A stretch of DNA of 43,495 nucleotides, taken from Sphingobacterium sp. GTDB taxonomy: Bacteria; Bacteroidota; Bacteroidia; Sphingobacteriales; Sphingobacteriaceae. The position numbers were made by a program, and so were the translations under genes. Below, piece by piece: positions 34,068-43,164 of this stretch; position 1 is the stretch's first letter; every line of letters starts with the position of its first letter. Under the pieces are notes generated by a model that made no database searches, was not told the origin of the DNA, and worked only from the letters and a program-made list of their open reading frames with translations. Where the stretch lies: positions 1 through 43,495 of the forward strand of contig JAQZAZ010000030.1 in the NCBI GenBank assembly GCA_029239355.1, given 5' to 3'.

Positions 34068-34202
34068 CAAAAAAACGGTTCAAGCTAAAAAAAGAGCACC
34101 GTATACTTTAAAAGAGAACGCATTTCAAAATCGCAATGGGAACCGGATATGGCCGGATACAACCCATTGAATCAACCACACATTTTAAAAAATTTGGAAC
34201 AC

Positions 34203-35045
34203 ATGAGAATTCTAAATAACATCATAACAGCTGGCCTTCTATGCGTGAGCATATTTACTTATGGTCAGCATAATACCATGACAACAAAAACCGTAAAAAT
34301 CAGTGGCAACTGCGGTATGTGCAAAAAAACAATAGAAAAAGCGGGAAACTCGGCGGATTCCAAGGTTGATTGGAACGAAGACAATCAAACAGCCAATGTT
34401 TCCTTTGATGCAAGCAAAACCTCTTTGGATGCGGTGTTGAAAAACATTGCAATTGCCGGTTATGACAATGAAAAGTACCTCGCACCAGCGACAACTTACG
34501 CCGATCTGCATGGTTGTTGCCAATATGACAGAACCTTAAGTGCCCCACCGGCCAATCTTGAAAATACTCCTGAAAGCAAAAAAGAAAGCGCAGGATCGTC
34601 ATCTGTCGCCAAAGCGGGCAACTTCCAGACTATTTACGACCAATATTTCAAGTTGAAAGATGCACTGGTTGCCTCCGATCGCAAGACTGTCGCTACAGGT
34701 GCTGCAAAACTTGCAAGTTTGCTGACGACGTTAAAATCGACCGACCTAACTGCTGCCGAGCAACAGGCGTGGAAAACACAAGCAAACGCGATAACACAGT
34801 ACACAAAGACGCTCCAGGAGGCAAAGGATCTTGCCAAACAACGTGTGGCATTTGTATCGCTCTCCGAAGAGATCTATAAGCTGGCAAAAAGTTCCCAACC
34901 TGCACTTCTGGTTTATCAACAAAAATGCCCCATGTTTAACGGTGGCAAAGGAGCAACTTGGTTAAGCCTCAATAAAGACGTCAAAAATCCGTACTATGGC
35001 GCCCAGATGCTAACTTGTGGAAGTACAATCCAAACGATACAATAA
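34203..35045 (+). CDS. Periplasmic HMA-domain + DUF3347 protein
   Basis: The preferred start is the ATG at 34203, since a signal peptide begins there (ILNNIITAGLLCVSIFTYG); the frame also runs up to 34149. Residues ~28-90 of the 280-residue protein form a heavy-metal-associated domain with the CxxC metal site (SGNCGMCKKTIEKA). The C-terminal half (~125-280) is a DUF3347 domain: a helical part, then a Cys/Met-containing end (QKCPMFNGGKGATWLS, MLTCGS). Such pairs occur in copper-handling proteins of Bacteroidota. It would bind or pass on copper in the periplasm. Confidence 0.8.
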   Translation: MRILNNIITAGLLCVSIFTYGQHNTMTTKTVKISGNCGMCKKTIEKAGNSADSKVDWNEDNQTANVSFDASKTSLDAVLKNIAIAGYDNEKYLAPATTYADLHGCCQYDRTLSAPPANLENTPESKKESAGSSSVAKAGNFQTIYDQYFKLKDALVASDRKTVATGAAKLASLLTTLKSTDLTAAEQQAWKTQANAITQYTKTLQEAKDLAKQRVAFVSLSEEIYKLAKSSQPALLVYQQKCPMFNGGKGATWLSLNKDVKNPYYGAQMLTCGSTIQTIQ

Positions 35046-35083
35046 AGAAACCAGCATCTCAAAGAGATCAATCTCCATACCAA

Positions 35084-35116
35084 AAGGTTCGTCCGCAACG
35101 CAGGCGGACCTTCTTT
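35084..35116 (+). terminator. Terminator after the HMA-DUF3347 gene
   Basis: GTCCGC (35091-35096) and GCGGAC (35104-35109) form the core stem, extended by AAG and CTT around a small bulge, then TTCTTT. Confidence 0.65.
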
Positions 35117-35326
35117 ATGACATCTCTCGATTTGGCTACTCCATCTTGACAGGGAAAATATAAATTACCAAACGAAATTCTTAAAGACTGATTATTTCGA
35201 AGGATAATCCTTAAATTATAGCTTCTTTTATTGATTCAAAATAGTATATTAGGAGAAGCATGACAACCATGTAAGGAGTGACTAATGAAGAGAAATAAAA
35301 GGATCAGTTATGAAGCGTTTTAATCC

Positions 35327-36259
35327 ATGGAAAAAGTAATTATTACAGGCGGAACAGGTGCAATTGGCCTTCATTTGACAAAATTACTGGTCGCCAATTT
35401 CTATGAAGTAATCATCTTCACAAGAGATCCAAAGGCTCATCCAGCACAACATAACGTTCGGTATGTTGACTGGAATCCAAAAAAACAAATCATTGATATA
35501 AAGTCAGTCCAAGAGGCTGATTATATCATCAATTTAGCTGGCGCAAACCTCAATGCCGCACGATGGAATAAAGCTTACCAGCAAGAAATTATATCCAGTC
35601 GTGTGGAAAGCGGACAGCTGATTTATCAGACATTAAAACAGATTCCAAACCAGGTGAAGGCAGTCATATCGGCATCAGCGATCGGTTGGTATGGGGCTGA
35701 TGACAGTTATCAAAAAAAGCCATTTGAGGAAGGCGATCCCCAAGGCGGTGATTTTTTATCCTGGGTCTGTAACCTTTGGGAAAGCAGTGTCAAACCAATT
35801 GAAACACTTGGAAAAAGACTTGTTGTCTTTCGATTCGGCGTTGTGCTCAGTAAAGACCAGGGTCTGTTGAAAGAGGTCAATCAGTTGTTACGTTTTCGGC
35901 TGAATCCCATTTTGGGATCAGGCAAACAGATGTTGAGCTGGATCCACATGGAAGATCTTGCTCGGATGCTCCTATTTGCAATACAAAACAACGCTATCGC
36001 CGGCGTTTATAATGCTTGTTCGTCCGAACCTTTGCCACTTAGCCAATTCACCAAACGGATTGCAAGACGACGCTATGGCATATTGTACCTCCCTTTACCC
36101 GTACCCGGCTTTTTGATTAAGTTAGTTCTTGGAAAAAAAGGAAAAGAAATGGTACTCAACGGAACCTGGGTGAGCAATAAAAAGATCCTCAATGAGAAGT
36201 TTCCGTTTCAGTATCCGACTTTGGACAATAATTGTATAGATAATTTACACATTGGTTAA
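35327..36259 (+). CDS. TIGR01777-family NAD(P)-dependent epimerase
   Basis: The 310-residue protein has a Rossmann fold (ITGGTGAIGLHLTKLL), the family stretch INLAGANLNAARWNKAYQQE, SASAIGWYG with the Tyr site, and LSWIHMEDLARML. The C-terminal DUF1731 part holds PLPVPGFLIKLVLG and EMVLNGTWV. Members are common, and some were called cell-division inhibitor SulA by mistake; their substrate is not known. It stands alone with its own upstream region and ends about 60 bp before the FAH gene. Confidence 0.88.
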   Translation: MEKVIITGGTGAIGLHLTKLLVANFYEVIIFTRDPKAHPAQHNVRYVDWNPKKQIIDIKSVQEADYIINLAGANLNAARWNKAYQQEIISSRVESGQLIYQTLKQIPNQVKAVISASAIGWYGADDSYQKKPFEEGDPQGGDFLSWVCNLWESSVKPIETLGKRLVVFRFGVVLSKDQGLLKEVNQLLRFRLNPILGSGKQMLSWIHMEDLARMLLFAIQNNAIAGVYNACSSEPLPLSQFTKRIARRRYGILYLPLPVPGFLIKLVLGKKGKEMVLNGTWVSNKKILNEKFPFQYPTLDNNCIDNLHIG

Positions 36260-36303
36260 TTGTTAATTCCCCTTAAATTTCACCCTTTTTGGGACAAAAT
36301 CCG

Positions 36304-36311
36304 TATATTTG
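36304..36311 (+). promoter_or_regulatory. -7 element for the FAH-family gene
   Basis: TATATTTG matches TAnnTTTG exactly and ends six bases before the ATG at 36318, suggesting a leaderless or nearly leaderless transcript. The -33 element is not clear. Confidence 0.5.
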
Positions 36312-36317
36312 CGACTT

Positions 36318-37178
36318 ATGAAGATTTTTAGATATGGCGCAAGGGGCTCCGAGAAGGCGGGAGTCATTTTAAATGAAAAGAAATATGATGTTTCGGAAGG
36401 AAATTTTCAATATAACCGCGATTTCTTTGCAAATACGGCAAATTTGGAGAAACTTCAGGCATATGTAGCAGAGAATAGTGAAAACCTGAAAGAAATCGAT
36501 GCCAATGAACGTATCGGTACTCCTTTAGAGACTCCTTCCAAAATTCTTTGTGTTGGATTGAACTTCGACGATCACGTCAAGGAAACCAACTTGCAACAAG
36601 CAGCAGAACCTATTGTATTCATGAAATCGGTTTCTGCGTTTAATGGACCTTTCGATGGTATTACATTGCCTAAAAATTCCTTGAAATCCGATTGGGAAAC
36701 TGAGCTTGCTATCGTTATCGGCAAGAAAGCTTCATATGTCAGTGAAGAAGAAGCGCTGGATTATGTATTTGGCTATGTATTGCATAACGATTTGACTGAA
36801 CGGGAGTTTCAGATCGAAAGAGGTGGTACTTGGGACAAGGGTAAAGGTTGCGATACCTTCGCCCCCATCGGCCCGTTTATTGCCACAAAAGATGAAATTC
36901 AAGATGTAGATAACATGAGAATCTGGCTTAAATTAAACGGTGAACTGATGCAAGATGGTAACACGAGCGACTTTATCTACCGTGTACCTAAATTGATATC
37001 TTATTTAAGCCAGTTTATGTCCCTCCTTCCAGGCGACATTATCTCAACAGGCTCGCCAGCAGGTTCAGGTATGGGAAAATCCCCACAACGGTTCCTCCGC
37101 GATGGCGATGTTATTGAATATGGCATTGAAGGACTTGGATCTGGAAAACAACTTGTATCAGCTTACTCCTTATCCTAG
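36318..37178 (+). CDS. Fumarylacetoacetate hydrolase (FAH) family protein
   Basis: I take the ATG at 36318 as the start (a TTG lies nine bases upstream). The 286-residue protein has the FAH-family fold: KILCVGLNFDDHVKETNL, the metal-binding Glu pair in SDWETELAIVIGKKA, the Asp in VLHNDLTEREFQIE, and GDIISTGSPAGSGMG. Enzymes of this family split or decarboxylate beta-dicarbonyl acids or act as isomerases in aromatic or sugar-acid breakdown, with Mg2+ or Mn2+. The exact substrate cannot be told. A hairpin-forming sequence follows near 37190-37235. Confidence 0.88.
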   Translation: MKIFRYGARGSEKAGVILNEKKYDVSEGNFQYNRDFFANTANLEKLQAYVAENSENLKEIDANERIGTPLETPSKILCVGLNFDDHVKETNLQQAAEPIVFMKSVSAFNGPFDGITLPKNSLKSDWETELAIVIGKKASYVSEEEALDYVFGYVLHNDLTEREFQIERGGTWDKGKGCDTFAPIGPFIATKDEIQDVDNMRIWLKLNGELMQDGNTSDFIYRVPKLISYLSQFMSLLPGDIISTGSPAGSGMGKSPQRFLRDGDVIEYGIEGLGSGKQLVSAYSLS

Positions 37179-37345
37179 AAATCTGTTTTTATAGACCGGT
37201 CTTTTCATGCAGCAACTAAAGCCTGGAAAGACCGAATCAACTGCCATTTTTTTCGTCATTTCATTGTAATTTATCAATCGTATTTATGTACATTTATATC
37301 GACATCCACTTTGTTAACATAAATGCATAAATCCTTAAAGGGTCA

Positions 37346-38365
37346 ATGATTCAATTAAACAACATATCTAAATCATTTCAGGTTAAATCCAGACGAATCG
37401 ATGCATTGAAAAGCCTTTCTCTGACCATCGGTAAAGGAGAAATATTTGGTGTCATAGGAGCTTCCGGTGCCGGAAAAAGTACACTGATTCGTTGTGTCAA
37501 TCTTTTGGAGAGACCGGATTCAGGTCAAGTCATTATTGAAAATAATGACCTAATGTCTATGTCTTCCAAAGACTTAATGATGAAACGAAGAAAAATTGGA
37601 ATGATTTTTCAGCATTTCAATTTACTGTCATCCTTAACGGTCTTTGAAAACATCTCCTTTCCACTGCAGCTTGAAGGTAAATCAAAAGCGTTTATCCGTC
37701 AAAAAGTTTCTGAATTATTGCATTTAGTTGGTCTCGAAGACAAAGCCGAAAGCTATCCGGCTAATTTATCAGGAGGACAGAAGCAGCGCGTTGCTATAGC
37801 CCGAGCACTTGCCAATGACCCCCATATTCTACTTTGTGATGAAGCTACCAGCGCATTGGATCCTGCAACGACCAAATCCATACTTGCCTTATTAAAAAAA
37901 ATCAATAAACAACTGGGACTTACAATTTTATTGATCACCCATGAAATGGACGTGATCAAGAGGATATGCGACCAAGTAGCCGTGCTGGATCATGGGACGT
38001 TAATTGAGAGCGGTTCTGTTGAAACCATTTTTGCAAATCCGCAGCAAGAAATCACTAAAAATTTTATCCAGTCCTCATTGCAGGTTGATATTCCTTTAGG
38101 GTTTCAAGAGCGGTTAAAAGCGCAGGGAAATCCACTTGTGGAGATTTACATGACATCAAGTGAAGAGTCCATCCCTTTCATTCAACAATTGGAAAAGCAG
38201 TTTCAGGTAAAAACAAATATTATCACCGCACAAATCGACTACGTCGGAGAAATGAAATTCGGTGTCATATTGGCTGAATTGTCTGGTAATATCGAAAATA
38301 TAACGGCGAGTCTCTCCTATTTAAAAGAGCAGCATCCGCAAACTAAAATATTAGGTTATGTCTGA
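37346..38365 (+). CDS. metN: Methionine ABC importer, ATPase subunit (MetN)
   Basis: The 339-residue ATPase has Walker A (GASGAGKST), the Q-loop, signature LSGGQKQRVAIARAL and Walker B LLCDEATSALD, and a C-terminal NIL domain (~260-339; PLVEIYMTSSEESIPFI, GEMKFGVILAEL). NIL domains bind methionine and switch off transport when internal methionine is high, which marks MetN. It overlaps metI by eight bases; metQ follows on the same strand. RBS-like AAAGGG lies just before the ATG. Confidence 0.93.
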   Translation: MIQLNNISKSFQVKSRRIDALKSLSLTIGKGEIFGVIGASGAGKSTLIRCVNLLERPDSGQVIIENNDLMSMSSKDLMMKRRKIGMIFQHFNLLSSLTVFENISFPLQLEGKSKAFIRQKVSELLHLVGLEDKAESYPANLSGGQKQRVAIARALANDPHILLCDEATSALDPATTKSILALLKKINKQLGLTILLITHEMDVIKRICDQVAVLDHGTLIESGSVETIFANPQQEITKNFIQSSLQVDIPLGFQERLKAQGNPLVEIYMTSSEESIPFIQQLEKQFQVKTNIITAQIDYVGEMKFGVILAELSGNIENITASLSYLKEQHPQTKILGYV

Positions 38366-39011
38366 TCAAGTACTGGATTTACTTTTATCGGGAACGCTCG
38401 AAACACTTATGATGACTTTCCTATCTGGCTTTTTTGGATTTGTGATCGGGCTTCCGCTTGGAATCTACCTCTTCCTAACACGGAAGCATCAGCTGCTGGA
38501 AAACAAAATCATACATCAGATTGTTTCGCTCCTAGTGAACGTGTTCAGATCTATTCCATTCATTATTCTAATTGTATGGATGATCCCATTTACACGTCAG
38601 CTTGTAGGAACATCAATAGGTATGTCAGCAGCTTTGGTCCCCTTAAGTATTGGTGCAGCACCGTTTATTGCGCGATTGGTAGAAAATAGTCTACTGGAGA
38701 TCCCCAATGGATTAATTGAAGCCGCCAGGGCTATGGGGGCAAGTACACAGCAGGTCATCTTTAAAGTACTGCTCCCTGAGGCGCTTCCCTCGTTGGTGAA
38801 CAATGCGACAATAACATTAATTACACTCGTAGGCTATTCGGCCATGGGGGGCGCTGTTGGAGCTGGCGGACTGGGGCAGATTGGCTATCAATATGGCTAC
38901 GTAGGTTATGACACCTTTATCATGAATTCTGTTCTTATTTTATTAATTTTAATTGTATTCCTGTTGCAGTATACAGGTGATTACATATCGAAAAAAGTAA
39001 ACCATCGTTAA
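38358..39011 (+). CDS. metI: Methionine ABC importer, permease subunit (MetI)
   Basis: The 217-residue protein has five hydrophobic helices and the binding-protein-dependent permease motif around EAARAMGASTQQVIFKVLLP, the loop that meets the ATPase. LVNVFRSIPFIILIVWMIPF and GYSAMGGAVGAGGLGQIGYQ are typical of MetI. It forms the inner-membrane channel with MetN. The start overlaps metN, indicating coupling. Confidence 0.93.
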   Translation: MSDQVLDLLLSGTLETLMMTFLSGFFGFVIGLPLGIYLFLTRKHQLLENKIIHQIVSLLVNVFRSIPFIILIVWMIPFTRQLVGTSIGMSAALVPLSIGAAPFIARLVENSLLEIPNGLIEAARAMGASTQQVIFKVLLPEALPSLVNNATITLITLVGYSAMGGAVGAGGLGQIGYQYGYVGYDTFIMNSVLILLILIVFLLQYTGDYISKKVNHR

Positions 39012-39208
39012 TTAATATATCATATGAAACCATCATGATTTATTCGATCATACTGTGGAGTGAATAACCGAGCAAAGCGCACTCATGAATGCCGCTTAAA
39101 ACATACACTCGATGAATAAATCTGATAGCTTAATCACAACTGAAACCGCTGAAGGCAGCATGAATGCCTTAAAGGAAAATTGACTACTGAATAAACAAAT
39201 TTATACAT
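39012..39208 (+). promoter_or_regulatory. metI-metQ spacer with two similar small hairpins
   Basis: The ten-mer CATGAATGCC occurs twice (39084-39093 and 39159-39168). Each copy lies in the loop/3' side of a short hairpin: AAGCG/CGCTT around the first, AAGGCA/TGCCTT around the second. They may tune metQ expression. I cannot match the region to a known SAM riboswitch. Confidence 0.3.
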
Positions 39209-40021
39209 ATGAAAAAATTGAACTATGCATTTGCGATCTTAGCTTTTAGTCTTACGACTATTTTAGGTTGTAATAACAGGGGAAAAAAGGAAAATACCCT
39301 TAAAGTTGGTGTGGTATCAGGTCCTGAAAAGGAACTTGCTGAAACGGCTAAGAAAGTTGCAAAAGAAAAGTTCAATCTGGATGTGGAACTCGTTTCCTTC
39401 AACGATTACGTTGTTCCAAATGAGGCCTTGAATCAAGGTGATATCGATATCAATGTGTTTCAGCATCAACCATATCTACAAGAACAGTCCAAACAACGCG
39501 GCTTCACCAAATTAACTATCGTAGGAAACACATTTGTCTTTCCAATTGTCGCCTATTCCAAAAAAATCAAAACGATTACCGAACTTCAGCCAGGTGCAAG
39601 TATCGCAATTCCAAATGACCCAACTAATGGTGGACGTTCGTTATTACTACTTCAACGCGAAGGCATCATTGGTTTAAAGGAGAATGTAGGCATACAACCC
39701 AAAGTAACAGACATTGTGAGCAATCCGAAACAGGTCAAAATTATTGAAATGGAAGCGCCACAGCTACCACGCGTACTTGACGACCCTCAAATTGTAATTG
39801 CGATCATCAATAATAGCTTTGCTTCGCAAGCCGGACTAGATCCTGAAAAACAAGGTTTGTTCACAGAGGATAAAGAATCACCGTATGTCAACTTAATTGT
39901 TGCTCGTGCAGATAATAAAAATGATGAAAAAGTACAGCAATTTATACAGTCCTATCAATCACCAGAGGTAGAAGCAACTGCAAAAAAAGTATTTAAAAAC
40001 GGCGCTATAAAAGGCTGGTAA
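39209..40021 (+). CDS. metQ: Methionine-binding lipoprotein (MetQ)
   Basis: The 270-residue protein has a lipoprotein signal with lipobox LTTILGC (Cys21). The mature part is a NlpA/MetQ-type binding protein: LKVGVVSGPEKELAETAKKV, INVFQHQPYLQEQ, SIAIPNDPTNGGRSLLLLQ and IINNSFASQAGL. It captures D/L-methionine in the periplasm for MetNI. The Asp-Asn run after the lipobox is usual. Confidence 0.93.
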   Translation: MKKLNYAFAILAFSLTTILGCNNRGKKENTLKVGVVSGPEKELAETAKKVAKEKFNLDVELVSFNDYVVPNEALNQGDIDINVFQHQPYLQEQSKQRGFTKLTIVGNTFVFPIVAYSKKIKTITELQPGASIAIPNDPTNGGRSLLLLQREGIIGLKENVGIQPKVTDIVSNPKQVKIIEMEAPQLPRVLDDPQIVIAIINNSFASQAGLDPEKQGLFTEDKESPYVNLIVARADNKNDEKVQQFIQSYQSPEVEATAKKVFKNGAIKGW

Positions 40022-40038
40022 ATTGATATTGATTTTAA

Positions 40039-40419
40039 GTGTTAGAAATAGATGATTTATGCCCATGTGGGTCAGGTAACTCTTACGGAGATTGTTGTCG
40101 GCAAGTACATCTTACCCATGCCAAGGCGAATACGGCAGAAAAGTTGATGCGAGCACGTTACAGTGCATTTGTTGTACATGACGTAGATTTTCTATATGAT
40201 ACATTTCATCCATCGACAAGGAAGTTCCAAAATAAAAATGCTATTCGACGGTGGGCTCTCGAAAATAAATGGATGCAGCTTTCAATCCTCAGATCTACAC
40301 CGCAAACTGTGGAATTCGAAGCTCATTATCTGGATTCAACAATGGAAATTCAGGTCCACCATGAAAAGTCTACATTTAAACAGCAGGGCAACCTTTGGTA
40401 TTATGTAGATGGTCGATAA
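40039..40419 (+). CDS. YchJ-like SEC-C motif protein
   Basis: The 126-residue protein has an N-terminal SEC-C zinc motif (CPCGSGNSYGDCC) followed by the YchJ middle domain with NTF2-like fold (AEKLMRARYSAFVVHDVDFL, a family hallmark). The second, C-terminal SEC-C motif of E. coli YchJ is absent. The start is a GTG 17 bp after metQ, so it may be read from the same transcript. Function of the family is not known. Confidence 0.82.
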   Translation: MLEIDDLCPCGSGNSYGDCCRQVHLTHAKANTAEKLMRARYSAFVVHDVDFLYDTFHPSTRKFQNKNAIRRWALENKWMQLSILRSTPQTVEFEAHYLDSTMEIQVHHEKSTFKQQGNLWYYVDGR

Positions 40420-40477
40420 AAATATTTTACTTAAAAGCCATCACAAAATAGTGGCACTACTTCTGAGCACATTTATT

Positions 40478-41386
40478 TTATAAAGGAAAATTTAGCTTCA
40501 ATAAATTCTTTATTCGCTCGTAATATAAAACGTGACCGCCATTAATTAGCACTGTTTTTTGGTTTGGAAAATTAAACTGCCGGTAATGATCCACTCCAAT
40601 TGCATAATCCTTTTTCCCGGCAATGACTAAAACTGGCACCTTAATATCCTTCGTTTCTTGCCTAAAATCTTCATATAGATTTTATAACCCCACACATGTT
40701 TTGCAAAATCATTTGATCGCCCATGGCTGTCATCAATATGACCCAACATATTGGTAGTTTTTTTTTCATCCGAAAGCATCTTATATACTAACCCTCTATT
40801 TGAAAGCGTACGCCTTGCCAACGAAAACATTGACAAAATGGAATCTGCGGAAGTAGCCTCAAAATTGGTATTGATTAATTCGTTGACATGTTGTATCTGA
40901 GCTTCTAATGAACTAGTAAGAGCTAAAGTCGAATTCGATAAGATTAAACCAAACAAATGATTCGGGTATTTTTTGCATAATTTACTGCAATTACACCGCC
41001 AAATGAATGGGACAGCAAATAAATTTTTTCAGTTCCTAAGCACGGCGAATATCCTCGATATCATCACCCATTCGATCTAATGAATAGTTTCTTTCAGCCG
41101 CAGTATCTGACTTCCCACAGCCTCTTTGATCAAAATACACTATCTTTAGTTTTTTTTCCAGATTGTGACCACCCATCTCCTCAAAAGACTTGCTCCAAGC
41201 TGCAGGTCCACCGTGAAGGAAAATACAAACCGTCCCTATTCCGGCAGTCTTGACAAACAATTTTACATGATCGGAAGTTTCAATAACAGGCAATGAAGCT
41301 TGCTTAACACCCGTTATTTTCTTTTGCGCAAACACAAAATCCACGAGTATCATTATTACAAAAAAAAGAAATATAGGCCGTCTCAT
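40478..41386 (-). pseudogene. Alpha/beta hydrolase (proline-iminopeptidase-like), frameshifted
   Basis: Three frames together give one hydrolase. The first (41386-41036) has a signal peptide, HGGPAAWSKSFEEMGG (HGGP oxyanion motif) and VYFDQRGCGKS. A one-base loss near 41036 shifts the frame; the next piece reads EKIYLLSHSFGGVIAVNYAK with the nucleophile GxSxG-like SHSFGG. A second loss in an A run near 40960 leads to the frame 40956-40627. A third shift near 40680 restores VPVLVIAGKKDYAIGVDH with the acid and GGHVLYY with the His, ending at 40478. All catalytic parts are present, so the decay is recent or the shifts are sequencing errors in homopolymers. Confidence 0.82.
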
Positions 41387-41485
41387 TCGCTATGTATTAG
41401 TTGGTTTATGTTCGTCTAGGTATTTACAATAATAAATATAACGAAAAAATAATACCTTCTGGCTTGTCAATATCCATGTAGTATA

Positions 41486-41530
41486 ATAAAAGAGCAGTAT
41501 TAACATGGGGATTAATACCGCTCTTTTAAA
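41486..41530. terminator. Bidirectional terminator between hydrolase remnant and symporter
   Basis: AAAAGAGCAGTATTAA and TTAATACCGCTCTTTT form a long stem with A runs and T runs on both sides. It serves the minus-strand symporter gene, whose stop lies at 41554. Confidence 0.75.
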
Positions 41531-41553
41531 CGATAGCTTTTCAGTTATATCTT

Positions 41554-42990
41554 TTAGATCAATTCCTCAGTATCTTCACGATAAGGTGCCTCCTCATCAA
41601 ACTCACCTTCCCACTTCGCCACAACAACTGTTGCGAGACAATTACCAACAACATTCACTGAAGTACGAGCCATGTCCATCAATTCGTCTATTCCCAAAAT
41701 AGCGGCAATAACAAAAGTGGGTAAACCAAACTGATCCGCTGTTGCAATTAAGATAATCAACGAAGCACGTGGCACTGCCGCAACTCCTTTGGAGGTAATC
41801 ATTAAGGTAAAAGCGATCATCAACTGCTCCCCGAAAGACAAGTGAATTCCTGCGGCTTGTGCCACAAAAATAGCGGCTAATGACAGATAAAGGGAGGTGC
41901 CGTCTAAGTTGAAGCTATAACCAGTCGGAATAACAAATGAAACGATCTTACGGGGAACACCAAACTTCTCCATTGCGCTCATTGCTTTTGGTAAAGCAGC
42001 ATCTGAACTTGTCGTGGCAAAAGCAATAGATACAGGCTCTTTGATGGCATTGATAAAACGTCGAACCGGAATCTTTAAATAAAGTGCCACAGGAAGCAGC
42101 ACCAAAGTCAAAAAGCAAAGCAAGGCAAAATACAATGTTGCCAATAGCATAAATAAGTTTTTCAAAATATCAACACCAAGATGTCCCACCGTATAGGCCA
42201 TCGCAGCTCCTACCCCAACTGGTGCGAAATACATAATGATATTCGTGAACTTAAACATCGTCTCGGACATACTTTCCGTAAAATCGACCAGCGGTTTCCG
42301 CTTCTTCTCATCGACCATTGCAAGTCCAATACCGAATAATATCGAAAAGACAACGATTTGTAGGACCTGATTATCAGCGACAGATTTTACGATATTTTCA
42401 GGAAAAAGGTCTCGGATAAATGAAGTGAATTTGTAAACGGGATGTACATTATCAGGCAGTGATTTCAATACATGTTCGTCCATACTTTCTTTGGGAGCAG
42501 GCAATTCTTCATGTGGCATATGCGCAACATCGACCCCCACACCTGCACGGGTCAGATTAATGGCACCTAAGCCAATAAAAATAGCACAGGTAGTTGCGCA
42601 GAAGAAATACAGCATGGACTTCCAGGCCATACGTCCTACTTGTTTCAAGTCTGAGTGCCCTGCAATACCATAAACCAGTGTTGCAAAAAGAATAGGCCCA
42701 ACAATTGTTTTTACCAGTTTGATGAATCCCTTGCTCAATGGCTGTAAAGAGATTGCCAGATTTGGAAAATCCAGGCCAACAAAAATACCAAGGATCATAC
42801 AGGTCAGAATCCAAGTGGTCAAATTTTTCTTATAAAGCGCATTCACAACCAAAACGGTGGCAACGATCCAACGGACAGCCATTAGAAATTCATGCGAAAA
42901 GCCTACAACATCAAATTCGTATAATACAGCAATGATACAAGCTAATGTAACTGTGATGAGGGTAATTAACCCTATTTTGGTTTTTAACAT
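41554..42990 (-). CDS. Dicarboxylate/amino acid:cation symporter (DAACS family)
   Basis: The 478-residue inner-membrane protein has about eight to ten hydrophobic segments and the DAACS hallmarks: the serine-rich loop FATTSSDAALP, GYSFNLDGTSLYLSLAAIF with NLDGT, and TSKGVAAVPRASLIIL. It imports glutamate, aspartate or C4-dicarboxylates with H+ or Na+. The loop after helix three is longer than in GltP (AHMPHEELPAPKESMDEHV). It is a single-gene unit with a good promoter and a terminator. Confidence 0.9.
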   Translation of the reverse strand: MLKTKIGLITLITVTLACIIAVLYEFDVVGFSHEFLMAVRWIVATVLVVNALYKKNLTTWILTCMILGIFVGLDFPNLAISLQPLSKGFIKLVKTIVGPILFATLVYGIAGHSDLKQVGRMAWKSMLYFFCATTCAIFIGLGAINLTRAGVGVDVAHMPHEELPAPKESMDEHVLKSLPDNVHPVYKFTSFIRDLFPENIVKSVADNQVLQIVVFSILFGIGLAMVDEKKRKPLVDFTESMSETMFKFTNIIMYFAPVGVGAAMAYTVGHLGVDILKNLFMLLATLYFALLCFLTLVLLPVALYLKIPVRRFINAIKEPVSIAFATTSSDAALPKAMSAMEKFGVPRKIVSFVIPTGYSFNLDGTSLYLSLAAIFVAQAAGIHLSFGEQLMIAFTLMITSKGVAAVPRASLIILIATADQFGLPTFVIAAILGIDELMDMARTSVNVVGNCLATVVVAKWEGEFDEEAPYREDTEELI

Positions 42991-43016
42991 TTAAAAGATT
43001 TTAATGGTCAAAAGAA

Positions 43017-43047
43017 CAAAAATAAAAAAATCCTATTCTTTTGCAAA
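43017..43047 (-). promoter_or_regulatory. Consensus Bacteroidota promoter of the symporter gene
   Basis: On the minus strand TTTG (43047-43044), 19 bases, TATTTTTG (43024-43017): an exact TTTG-N19-TAnnTTTG match, 26 bp before the ATG. Confidence 0.75.
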
Positions 43048-43110
43048 TATTATTATTTAAATCACCCATGTTTCGCAACAAAATACCGATTACCCCGAAA
43101 AGCAAGCGCA

Positions 43111-43143
43111 TAAAAAAAGCAGGATAATTTCTTATCCTGCTCT
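43111..43143 (-). terminator. Terminator of the ferredoxin gene
   Basis: On the minus strand AGCAGGATAA, a four-base loop, TTATCCTGCT, then TTTTTTT. It lies about 25 bp after the ferredoxin stop. Confidence 0.85.
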
Positions 43144-43164
43144 ATATTTTAACGGAATAAAAAA

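Noticed and set aside
37179..37345. SAM riboswitch before metN
   Set aside because: No match to the conserved cores of SAM-I or SAM-II that I can see; only a simple hairpin near 37196-37236.
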